Source: Streptomyces sp. TSRI0107 (GTDB lineage: Bacteria > Actinomycetota > Actinomycetes > Streptomycetales > Streptomycetaceae). Taken from it: a stretch of 64,000 bases of DNA. This document shows positions 1-7,589 of the stretch, piece by piece. The stretch's first letter is position 1. Each line of letters opens with the position of its first letter. The position numbers were made by a program, and so were the translations under genes. Under the pieces are notes generated by a model. That model saw nothing but the letters and a program-made list of their open reading frames with translations, made no database searches and was not told the DNA's origin. The stretch is from positions 124,001 through 188,000 of the forward strand of contig NZ_LIVZ01000011.1 in NCBI RefSeq assembly GCF_001905845.1, given 5' to 3'.

Positions 1-208
1 CGTCCCCTTCCTGCTGGTGGTGTCGTTCGTCATCGGGACCTCCACCGGCGGTCTGCCCGAGTACCTGCCGGACCGCGCCGGCCAAGTCGTCCTCCACGCC
101 GACCCGGACGGCTCCCTCGGCCCGTGGACCGGGCTCGCCGTGACGGCGCTGTGGACGGCGGCCGTCGTGGCGGCGGGTGCGTGGAGCGTGCGGCGCAGGG
201 ACGCCTGA
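1..208 (+). CDS. C-terminal fragment of a membrane protein, probably an ABC-2 type permease
   Basis: Open from the left edge of the window (frame of base 2), so only the last 68 or so residues are visible. They show the end of one hydrophobic segment, a polar loop of about 30 residues, and a final membrane helix followed by a basic tail ending SVRRRDA. This loop-helix-RR ending is usual for the last helix of ABC-2 type exporter permeases in Streptomyces, but no diagnostic motif is present, so the family is an inference. The next gene on the same strand starts 42 bases downstream. Confidence 0.5.
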   Translation, partial: VPFLLVVSFVIGTSTGGLPEYLPDRAGQVVLHADPDGSLGPWTGLAVTALWTAAVVAAGAWSVRRRDA

Positions 209-249
209 CGCCACGCCAATTGTCAGTGGGGGCGGGTTTACTGGGCGGC

Positions 250-681
250 ATGAACATCGCACGGTGCCTGGAGACGATCGACCGGCTGTGCCTGCGCCCC
301 TTCCCCGCGGAGCACGGCTGGTCGGACGCGGGCCGGGCGGGCCCGGGCTACTTCATGGCGGAACTGCTCGCGGGGGAGGGGGAGCCGGCGGCACGGGAGC
401 AGGCGGCCGAGGACGTGGACGCGCACAAGGAGGCCGTGGCCCAGGTGCTGCACCGGCGGTGGGGACCGGTGCGGCCATGGGGCACGCTGACGTTACGGGT
501 GCGCGGCCTGCGCGGCGAGGAGATACCCGAGCCGTGGGGCAGCCTCAGTCACCTGGTGGACGAGGCGTACGTCTGGGAGGCGGACGGGACCGGCCGCTGG
601 GTCGCCCTCGGCGTGGCCGACCGGGACCCGTCCGACGCGATACGGCTGCTGGCGGTGGTCACCGAGACGGACCCGCCCTGA
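250..681 (+). CDS. Hypothetical protein of 143 residues with a TTA codon
   Basis: I do not recognise a family. The ATG at 250 follows a G-rich stretch and gives a soluble, acidic, Trp-rich protein with no signal peptide or membrane helix. The middle is helical (about residues 38-70) and the rest looks like a small alpha/beta domain. Codon use is otherwise typical of its neighbours, but the leucine codon at 493-495 is TTA. In Streptomyces TTA is read only by the bldA tRNA, so translation is probably tied to development. It converges with mug, whose stop lies 12 bases away. Confidence 0.7.
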   Translation: MNIARCLETIDRLCLRPFPAEHGWSDAGRAGPGYFMAELLAGEGEPAAREQAAEDVDAHKEAVAQVLHRRWGPVRPWGTLTLRVRGLRGEEIPEPWGSLSHLVDEAYVWEADGTGRWVALGVADRDPSDAIRLLAVVTETDPP

Positions 682-692
682 CCCGGAACCGG

Positions 693-1241
693 TCAGCCCT
701 CGGCGGCGGCCGCCCGCAGCCGGGCGAACTCCTCCGCCATCGTCTGCGCGGTCCAGTGCGCGTTCAGCCCGCTCGGATTGGGCAGCACCCACACACGCGT
801 GTCCCCGATGGTCCGCTCCTGCGGCCCCACCTGGGCCTTCCGGTCGTCGAACGCGGCCCGGTAGGCGGTCACGCCGACCACCGCGAGCCACCGCGGCCGC
901 AGCCGCGCGACCTTGACCGCCAGCTGCCGCCCGCCCTCGCGGTACTCGTCCGCGCTCAGCTCGTCCGCCCGGGCCGTCGCCCGCGCCACCACGTTGGTGA
1001 TGCCGAGCCCGTACGACAGCAGCTCCGGCTGCTCGGCCGGTTTCAGCAGCCGGGGCGTGAAACCGGACAGGTGCAGCACCGGCCAGAACCGGTTGCCGGG
1101 GCGGGCGAAGTGGTGGCCGGTCGCGGCGGTCATCAGGCCGGGGTTGATTCCGCAGAACAGCACGTGGAGGCCGTCCGCGACGACGTCCGGTACCAGACGG
1201 TCGCGGGCGGCCTCCAGTTCCGCCGGGGTGAAGCGGGTCAT
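693..1241 (-). CDS. mug: G/U mismatch-specific uracil-DNA glycosylase
   Basis: 182 residues, the usual size for MUG/TDG-family glycosylases. The first active-site block is GINPG at about residues 31-35, which carries the Asn used for catalysis in this family. The second block is NPSGLNAHW near residue 155, which forms the DNA-intercalating loop. The enzyme removes uracil or ethenocytosine opposite guanine and starts base-excision repair. It lies 13 bases downstream of purB on the same strand and is probably cotranscribed with it. Confidence 0.93.
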   Translation of the reverse strand: MTRFTPAELEAARDRLVPDVVADGLHVLFCGINPGLMTAATGHHFARPGNRFWPVLHLSGFTPRLLKPAEQPELLSYGLGITNVVARATARADELSADEYREGGRQLAVKVARLRPRWLAVVGVTAYRAAFDDRKAQVGPQERTIGDTRVWVLPNPSGLNAHWTAQTMAEEFARLRAAAAEG

Positions 1242-1254
1242 CCTGTGACGGGCG

Positions 1255-2697
1255 TCAGAGGATGGCCCCGGGCGTGTAGCCCGCGGCCTCCGGGCGCTGC
1301 TTCACGATCTCCTCGATCCGGCCGACCACCACACCGACCTGGTCGGCGGCGGCGCCCGTGAAGGACAGCTTGTCGGCCATCAGCGCGTCCAGCTCGGCGC
1401 GGCCCAGCGGGATGCGCTCGTCGAGGGCGAGCTTGTCGAGGAGCTCGTTGCGCTCGGCGCCCTGCTCGCGCATCGCGAGCGCGGAGGCGACGGCGTTCTC
1501 CTTGATGGCCTCGTGGGCGACCTCACGGCCGACGCCCGCGCGCACCGCGCCCATCAGCACCTTGGTGGTGGCGAGGAACGGCAGGTAGCGGTCCAGCTCC
1601 CGGGCGACGACCGCCGGGAAGGCGCCGAACTCGTCCAGCACGGTCAGGAACGTCTCCAGCAGGCCGTCCAGCGCGAAGAACGCGTCCGGCAGCGCGACGC
1701 GGCGCACCACCGAGCAGGACACGTCGCCCTCGTTCCACTGGTCGCCGGCCAGCTCGCCGGTCATCGAGGCGTAGCCGCGCAGGATGACCATGAGGCCGTT
1801 GACGCGCTCGCAGGAGCGGGTGTTCATCTTGTGCGGCATCGCGGACGAGCCGACCTGGCCCGGCTTGAAGCCCTCGGTGACCAGCTCGTGCCCGGCCATC
1901 AGCCGGATCGTCTTGGCGAGCGAGGACGGCGCGGCGGCCAGCTGCACCAGCGCGGTGACGACCTCGTAGTCGAGGGAGCGCGGGTAGACCTGGCCGACCG
2001 AGGTGAAGGCCTGCGAGAAGCCCAGGTGGGCGGCGATCCGGCCCTCCAGGTCGGCGAGCTTGGAGGCGTCGCCGCCGAGCAGGTCCAGCATGTCCTGGGC
2101 GGTGCCGACCGGGCCCTTGATGCCGCGCAGCGGGTAGCGGCCCAGCAGCTCCTCGACGCGGGCGTGGGCGACCAGCAGCTCGTCGGCGGCGGTCGCGAAA
2201 CGCTTGCCGAGGGTGGTGGCCTGGGCGGCGACGTTGTGGGAGCGGCCGGCCATGACCAGCTCGCCGTACTCGGCGGACAGCTTGCCGAGGCGGGCCAGCA
2301 CGGCGACCGTGCGGTCGCGCATCAGCTCCAGCGAGAGCCGGATCTGCAGCTGCTCGACGTTCTCGGTGAGGTCGCGGGAGGTCATGCCCTTGTGCACGTG
2401 CTCGTGCCCGGCGAGGTCGTTGAACTCCTCGATCCGTGCCTTCACGTCGTGCCGGGTGACCTTCTCGCGCTCGGCGATGGAGGCCAGGTCGACGGTGTCG
2501 AGGACACGCTCGTAGTCGGCGATCGCCTCGTCCGGCACCTCGATGCCGAGGTCCTTCTGGGCCCGCAGCACGGCGAGCCAGAGCTGACGCTCCAGCTTCA
2601 CCTTCTGCTCGGGCGACCAGAGCGTGGCGAGCTCGGTGGAGGCGTAGCGTCCGGCGAGGACGTTGGGGATGCGGGGCTTGGCGGGCGCAGAAGTCAC
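1255..2697 (-). CDS. purB: Adenylosuccinate lyase
   Basis: 480 residues of the fumarase/aspartase superfamily. The superfamily signature GSSAMPHKMN is clear near residue 282 and contains the flexible catalytic-loop serine. TSRDLTEN and AGRSHNVAAQ match the family's substrate-binding His regions. The enzyme acts twice in purine synthesis: it releases fumarate from SAICAR and from adenylosuccinate. The ATG at 2697 starts MTSAPAKPRIPNVLAGRYAS, a typical actinobacterial N-terminus. mug follows on the same strand. Confidence 0.97.
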   Translation of the reverse strand: MTSAPAKPRIPNVLAGRYASTELATLWSPEQKVKLERQLWLAVLRAQKDLGIEVPDEAIADYERVLDTVDLASIAEREKVTRHDVKARIEEFNDLAGHEHVHKGMTSRDLTENVEQLQIRLSLELMRDRTVAVLARLGKLSAEYGELVMAGRSHNVAAQATTLGKRFATAADELLVAHARVEELLGRYPLRGIKGPVGTAQDMLDLLGGDASKLADLEGRIAAHLGFSQAFTSVGQVYPRSLDYEVVTALVQLAAAPSSLAKTIRLMAGHELVTEGFKPGQVGSSAMPHKMNTRSCERVNGLMVILRGYASMTGELAGDQWNEGDVSCSVVRRVALPDAFFALDGLLETFLTVLDEFGAFPAVVARELDRYLPFLATTKVLMGAVRAGVGREVAHEAIKENAVASALAMREQGAERNELLDKLALDERIPLGRAELDALMADKLSFTGAAADQVGVVVGRIEEIVKQRPEAAGYTPGAIL

Positions 2698-2770
2698 GTG
2701 TCCAGATTCTACTGGCGGTTCGTGCAGGCCAGCGCCAAGGGACCGTTCGGCGGAAGCTACGAGACGGGCG

Positions 2771-3568
2771 TCACGCGCCGGCGTCGGCGACCGCCTCGTA
2801 CGGCAGCAGCTCGGGCCGCTTCGCCGGGCGGCCGTCCCCCGAGGAGCGCCCGGTGAGCCGCCGTCCGATCCACGGCAGCAGATGCTGCCGGGTGAAGCGG
2901 ACGTCGGCGACGCGGCGGCCGACCCAGCCGGGCGGTGCGGTGGGGGGCGGCGGGACGTGCCAGTCCGGGTCCTCGGGCTCGTAGCCGAGGGTCTGCCAGA
3001 CGGCCTCGGCGACCCGGCGGTGGCCCTCGGCCGTCAGGTGCAGCCGGTCCACGTCCCACAGCCGGGGGTCGGCCAGGGAGGGCGCGCCGTACAGGTCGAC
3101 GACGAGCGCGCCGTGCCGGGCGGCCAGCTCGTCGACGCAGGCGAACAGCTCCTCCATGCGCGGGCGGAACCGCTCCAGGACGGGCCCCTGGCGGCCGGGG
3201 CTGCGCATCAAGACCAGCTGTCGGCAGGCCGGCGCCAGCCGCTCCACGGCCTCCTCCAGCAGCCCCCGCACCCGGCCCATGTCGCACTTGGGACGCAGGG
3301 TGTCGTTGAGGCCGCCGACCAGGGTGATGACGTCGGCGCCCATCGCGGCGGCCACGTCCACCTGCTCGGCGACGATCTGCCCGATCAGCTTGCCGCGCAC
3401 GGCGAGGTTGGCGTACCGGAAGCCGGGCGTACGGGCGGCCATCCGCGCCGCGAGCACATCGGCCCAGCCCCGGTAGGAACCGTCGGGCAGCAGATCCGAC
3501 ATGCCCTCGGTGAAGGAATCACCGACGGCGACCAGGCTGGCGTGCGTGGGAGAGGCATTCTTCTGCAT
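2771..3568 (-). CDS. SGNH/GDSL-type hydrolase
   Basis: 265 residues from the ATG at 3568; a GTG nine codons upstream (3595) is possible. Block I reads VAVGDSFTEG with the nucleophilic Ser near residue 18, block III is GGLND with the oxyanion Asn, and block V is DRLHLTAEGH with the catalytic Asp-x-x-His. There is no signal peptide, so it should act in the cytoplasm on an ester or acyl substrate that cannot be named from sequence. The C-terminal 60 residues are basic and lie outside the SGNH fold. It stands alone between purB and the CNNM pair. Confidence 0.88.
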   Translation of the reverse strand: MQKNASPTHASLVAVGDSFTEGMSDLLPDGSYRGWADVLAARMAARTPGFRYANLAVRGKLIGQIVAEQVDVAAAMGADVITLVGGLNDTLRPKCDMGRVRGLLEEAVERLAPACRQLVLMRSPGRQGPVLERFRPRMEELFACVDELAARHGALVVDLYGAPSLADPRLWDVDRLHLTAEGHRRVAEAVWQTLGYEPEDPDWHVPPPPTAPPGWVGRRVADVRFTRQHLLPWIGRRLTGRSSGDGRPAKRPELLPYEAVADAGA

Positions 3569-3631
3569 GACGCCACAGATGGTATCCCGAAGCACATACC
3601 CGCCGGTCGGTCCCCCCGGATCGGCCGCCCG

Positions 3632-4645
3632 TCACGCCCGCTGCCCGAACAGCTCCCGCAGCACGTCCTCCATCGTCACCAGCCCGGCCAGCCGGCCGTC
3701 GGAGCCCAGGACGGCCGCCAGGTGGGTCCGGCTGCCGCGCATGGCGGTGAGGACGTCGTCGAGGGGGGTCGTCTCGCGGACGCGGGCGATGCGGCGCATG
3801 TCGCGCAGCCGGAACGGCACGTCGCGCGAGGCGGCGTCCAGGGCGTCCTTCACATGCAGGTAGCCGACGATCCGGCGTCCCTCGTCCACCACGGGGAAGC
3901 GGGAGAAGCCGGACTCGGCGGAGAGGCGCTCCAGTTCCTCGGGGGTGACGCCCACGCGCGCGTAGACCACGCGTTCCAGCGGCAGGACGACGTCGCGCAC
4001 GGGGCGGCGCCCCAGCTCCAGGGCGTCGCGCAGCCGCTCCTGCGCCCGGTCGTCGATGAGGCCGGCCGCGCCGGAGTCCTTGACCAGCCGGGCCAGCTCG
4101 GCGTCGGAGAAGGTCGCCGTCACCTCGTCCCGGGTCTCGATGCGCAGCATCTTCAGCAGCGCGTTCGCGAAGGCGTTGACCGTGAAGATCACCGGCCGCA
4201 GCGTCCGCGACAGCGTGACCAGCGGCGGCCCGAGCAGCAGCGCGCTGCGCACCGGCTCCGCGAGCGCGATGTTCTTCGGCACCATCTCGCCGAGCAGCAT
4301 GTGCAGATACGTCGCCAGGGTCAGCGCGATCACGAAGGACACCGCGTGTCCGGCCCCGCTCGGCACGCCCATCGCGTGGAAGACGGGTTCCAGCAGATGC
4401 GCGATCGCCGGCTCGGCGACCACACCGAGCACCAGCGTGCACAGGGTGATCCCGAGCTGCGCGGCCGCCATCAGCGCGGACACGTGCCGCAGCCCCCACA
4501 GCACGACCTTGGCGCGCCGGTCGCCCTGTTCGGCGTACGGCTCGATCTGCGAGCGGCGCACCGAGATCAGCGCGAACTCGGCGCCGACGAAGAACGCGTT
4601 GACGACGAGCGTCGCCAGACCGATCAGCAGCTGTACGGCGGTCAT
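3632..4645 (-). CDS. CNNM/HlyC-CorC family membrane protein, short form
   Basis: 337 residues. A DUF21 (CNNM) membrane domain with three or four helices fills residues 1-170 and includes the family signature GEMVPKNIAL. A CBS-domain pair follows at about residues 195-325. It ends directly after the second CBS domain and lacks the C-terminal CorC_HlyC domain that its upstream neighbour has. The family is linked to Mg2+/Co2+ transport or efflux with CBS domains sensing adenine nucleotides; older 'hemolysin' labels are misleading. Its ATG overlaps the stop of the upstream paralogue (4642-4645). Confidence 0.9.
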   Translation of the reverse strand: MTAVQLLIGLATLVVNAFFVGAEFALISVRRSQIEPYAEQGDRRAKVVLWGLRHVSALMAAAQLGITLCTLVLGVVAEPAIAHLLEPVFHAMGVPSGAGHAVSFVIALTLATYLHMLLGEMVPKNIALAEPVRSALLLGPPLVTLSRTLRPVIFTVNAFANALLKMLRIETRDEVTATFSDAELARLVKDSGAAGLIDDRAQERLRDALELGRRPVRDVVLPLERVVYARVGVTPEELERLSAESGFSRFPVVDEGRRIVGYLHVKDALDAASRDVPFRLRDMRRIARVRETTPLDDVLTAMRGSRTHLAAVLGSDGRLAGLVTMEDVLRELFGQRA

Positions 4646-5967
4646 GTCCGGGCTCCCTGGTCGTCGAGCGGCGCGTGCAGCAGCACCCGGGCGGCCCTGC
4701 GCCCGGAGGCGTCCACGACCTCCAGCCGCCAGCCGGCGACCTCCAGCGTGTCGCCCACGGCGGGAATGCGGCCCAGCTCGGTGGCGACCAGCCCGGCCAG
4801 CGTCTCGTACGGCCCCTCCGGCGTCCGCAGGCCCACGCGCACCAGCTGGTCCGTGCGGGCGGCCCCGTCGGCCGAGTACAGCGCGTGGCCGTCCTCGTCG
4901 GTCCCGGCGGGGGCGAGGTCCGGGGTCTCGTGCGGGTCGTGCTCGTCCCGCACCTCGCCGACGACCTCCTCGACGATGTCCTCCAGGGTGGCGACGCCCG
5001 CCGTACCGCCGTACTCGTCGATGACCACGGCCATCGTCCGCCGCCCCGACAGCCGGTCCAGCAGCCGGTCCACGGTCAGCGTCGTCGGCACCAGCAGCGG
5101 CTCGCGCATCAGCTCGGAGACGGGCACGCGGGGCCGCCGCGCGGCGGGGACGGCGAGGATGTCCTTGACGTGCGCGGTGCCCACGACGGAGTCGAGGCTG
5201 CCGCGGAAGACCGGGAACCGGGACAGACCGGTCGCCCGGGTCACGTTGGCCACGTCCTCGCAGGTCGCCTGGGCGTCGAGGGCGATGACCTGGACGCGGG
5301 GTGTCATCACGTTCTCCGCGGTGAGGTCGGCCAGGTTCAGGGTCCGCACGAACAGCTCGGCGGTGTCCGGCTCCAGCGCGCCCTCGCGGGCGGAGTGCCG
5401 GGCGAGCGCGGCCAGCTCCTGCGGACCGCGCGCGGAGGCCAGTTCCTCGGCGGGCTCGATACCGAAGCGGCGCACCACGCGGTTGGCGGTGCTGTTGAGG
5501 TGGGTGATGAACGGCCGGAACAGCGCGCTGAACCAGCGCTGCGCGTTGCCCACCCGTTTGGCGACGGCCAGCGGGGAGGAGATCGCCCAGTTCTTCGGCA
5601 CCAGCTCGCCCACGACCATCAGGAACACCGTCGACAGCGCCGTACCGATCACCAGGGCGATCGAGGAGGCCGCGGACGCGGACACGCCGAGGGCGCGCAG
5701 CGGGCCCGCGATCAGCCGGGCGATCGACGGCTCGGCGAGCATGCCGACCACCAGGTTGGTGACGGTGATGCCGAGCTGCGCGCCGGAGAGCTGGAACGTC
5801 AGGTTGCGGACGGCTTTCAGGGCGCCGGCCGCGCCGCGCTCGCCGCGCTCGACGGCGCTCTCCAGTTCGCCGCGCTCGACCGTGGTCAGCGAGAACTCCG
5901 CGGCGACGAAGGCGCCGCAGATCAGTGACAGCACGACGGCCACCAGCAGGAGGAGCACTTCGATCAT
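4642..5967 (-). CDS. CNNM/HlyC-CorC family membrane protein, full-length form
   Basis: 441 residues: DUF21 membrane domain (about 1-190, signature GELVPKNWAI), a CBS pair (about 205-330) ending in the motif VVIDEYGGTAGVATLEDI, and a C-terminal CorC_HlyC domain (about 350-430) seen in cation-efflux proteins. It is the first gene of a translationally coupled pair with a shorter paralogue, which suggests a heteromeric membrane complex (inference). Start ATG at 5967 follows GGAGGTGAACCG, a good ribosome site. The 198 bases upstream hold no gene; an imperfect inverted repeat around 6120-6137 is the only structure seen. Confidence 0.92.
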   Translation of the reverse strand: MIEVLLLLVAVVLSLICGAFVAAEFSLTTVERGELESAVERGERGAAGALKAVRNLTFQLSGAQLGITVTNLVVGMLAEPSIARLIAGPLRALGVSASAASSIALVIGTALSTVFLMVVGELVPKNWAISSPLAVAKRVGNAQRWFSALFRPFITHLNSTANRVVRRFGIEPAEELASARGPQELAALARHSAREGALEPDTAELFVRTLNLADLTAENVMTPRVQVIALDAQATCEDVANVTRATGLSRFPVFRGSLDSVVGTAHVKDILAVPAARRPRVPVSELMREPLLVPTTLTVDRLLDRLSGRRTMAVVIDEYGGTAGVATLEDIVEEVVGEVRDEHDPHETPDLAPAGTDEDGHALYSADGAARTDQLVRVGLRTPEGPYETLAGLVATELGRIPAVGDTLEVAGWRLEVVDASGRRAARVLLHAPLDDQGART

Positions 5968-6165
5968 CGGTTCACCTCCGTCCCATGGTCGGGCAGGGCC
6001 GGAAGGATCGCGCGGTGTCGGGCACTGGGAGGCTCGCCCATGGGCGGACGTTCACACCTTTCCTCGGAGGTTCGGCCCCGGCGGGATCCGGTGGGGATCC
6101 GGCGGTGTACGAGGACCGAGTAACCCTCCAAGGGTAAAGGGTGGGCAAAATGGGTGGGCGGTCGC

Positions 6166-6594
6166 TCAGTCCCCGCTCAGCGGCTTCGTCCAGCGCCGCC
6201 ACTGCTCCTCGGGCCCGTACCCCGCCGCCCGCCAGGCGTGGTGCGCGGTCTCGTTGCGGGTCAGCACCATCGCGTCCCCGCGGCGCCCCCCGAGCCGCAC
6301 GAACCGCTCCTCCGCCGCGGCGAGCAGCGCCGAGCCGATGCCCTGCCGGCGCCGCTCGGGGTGCACCGCCAGCCGGTACAGATGACACCGCCATCCGTCG
6401 AACCCGGCGATCACCGTGCCGACCAGCTCACCGGCCCGCTCGGCCAGCAGCAGCGCCTCCGGGTCCCGGGCGACCAGCCGCTCCACCCCCTGCCGGTCGT
6501 CGCTGATGCTGGTGCCCTCGGCGGCGGTCTTCCAGAAGCCGAGGACGGTGTCGAGATCGTCGGGCGTCGCGGCCCGAATCCGCAGGTCGGTCAT
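6166..6594 (-). CDS. GNAT-family N-acetyltransferase
   Basis: 142 residues starting MTDLRIRAATPDDL. The acetyl-CoA binding motif A is seen as LAVHPERRRQGIGSALL (about residues 76-92), and the late region has the usual Asn and a Tyr in AAGYGPEEQW. The family moves an acetyl group from acetyl-CoA to an amine, but the acceptor cannot be predicted. It sits 56 bases downstream of the F420 oxidoreductase on the same strand. Confidence 0.88.
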   Translation of the reverse strand: MTDLRIRAATPDDLDTVLGFWKTAAEGTSISDDRQGVERLVARDPEALLLAERAGELVGTVIAGFDGWRCHLYRLAVHPERRRQGIGSALLAAAEERFVRLGGRRGDAMVLTRNETAHHAWRAAGYGPEEQWRRWTKPLSGD

Positions 6595-6650
6595 GCCGTG
6601 ATCCCACCACGGTCCGGCGGGCGGCACGGCGGATTCCAGGATGCGGACGC

Positions 6651-7541
6651 TCAGCGGCCGCGCAGCGCCGCCATCACCGGGGCGAACGCCTCCATGGACG
6701 GCTCCAGGACCGTCAGATACGAGAACCCGTACCGCTCGCGCCGCTCCAGCGCCTGCTCCACGATGTGCTCCACGCTCCCCGCCAGCACGACGGGCAGCTC
6801 CAGCGCCTGCTCGGCGCTCAGATGCGGCACGTACGGCAGGAAGGGCTTCAGCGCCGCCTCCCGGTCCTCGGTGACGGCGACCAGCTGGATCAGCAGGTTC
6901 AGCTCGGCGGGCTCCTTCCGGCCCCCGGCGAGCCGCCGGTACAGGCCCACCCGCTCGTCCAGCTCGTCCGCCGTGACCGGCAGCAGCTCCCCGGACGTGC
7001 TCCCGGGCACCGCGCGCGCCCCGGTGAACGCCGCGATGTCCGCGTGCCGCGCGGCCAGCCGCAGCATCCGGTCGCCGCCCGCCCCGATCAGCAGCGGCAC
7101 GCGGGGCCGCTGCACCGGCCGCGGCTGGTGCTCCTCCGAACCGAGCAGCCGGTCCAGCTCCTCGACCGTGCGCCGAAGATGGTCCACCCGCTCGCCGGGC
7201 GAGCCCCACGGCAGCCCGGCCGTCTCGTGCTCCGCGCGGACATAGCCGGTGCCGAGACCCAGTTCGAGGCGGCCGCCGGTCAGCGCGTCCGTCGTGGCCA
7301 CCTCACGGGCGAGCAGCGCCGGGTTCCAGAACCCCGCGTTGAGCACGAACGTGCCCACACGCGGCCGCTCGGTCGCCTCGGCCGCCGCGACCAGGGCGGG
7401 GAAGGGCGCGGGCATCCCCAGATGGTCCGGGACGAGCAGCACGTCGTAGCCCAGTTCCTCGGCCCGGCGGCACTTGGCCCGCCACTCGGCGGCGGGCGCC
7501 GCGGTCAGCAGATTGACACCGAAACGGAACGGGCGCGGCAT
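6651..7541 (-). CDS. LLM-class F420-dependent oxidoreductase
   Basis: 296 residues, a luciferase-like (beta/alpha)8 barrel. The N-terminal strand FRFGVNLL, then AEELGYDVLLVPDH, then TGGRLELGLGTGY are the standard landmarks of actinobacterial F420-dependent LLM proteins in the MSMEG_2516/TIGR03621-like group. These use coenzyme F420 for hydride transfer; the substrate is unknown. The ATG at 7541 is preceded by AGGAGAG. It lies downstream of the ABC exporter genes on the same strand, with a 48-base gap. Confidence 0.9.
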   Translation of the reverse strand: MPRPFRFGVNLLTAAPAAEWRAKCRRAEELGYDVLLVPDHLGMPAPFPALVAAAEATERPRVGTFVLNAGFWNPALLAREVATTDALTGGRLELGLGTGYVRAEHETAGLPWGSPGERVDHLRRTVEELDRLLGSEEHQPRPVQRPRVPLLIGAGGDRMLRLAARHADIAAFTGARAVPGSTSGELLPVTADELDERVGLYRRLAGGRKEPAELNLLIQLVAVTEDREAALKPFLPYVPHLSAEQALELPVVLAGSVEHIVEQALERRERYGFSYLTVLEPSMEAFAPVMAALRGR

Positions 7542-7589
7542 GAACTCTCCTCGGTGGACGACGACTTGAGTGCACGGGCCACGATGCCA

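Noticed and set aside
5968..6165. A small gene or riboswitch upstream of the CNNM pair
   Set aside because: No frame with start, ribosome site and codon bias, and no recognisable Mg2+-riboswitch core; only an imperfect inverted repeat near 6120-6137.
2663..6385. A very long open frame antisense to purB's end, the SGNH gene and the CNNM pair
   Set aside because: It is a high-G+C shadow: its residues are Arg/Gly/Ala-rich with no domain, and the opposite strand carries clear conserved families with proper starts.
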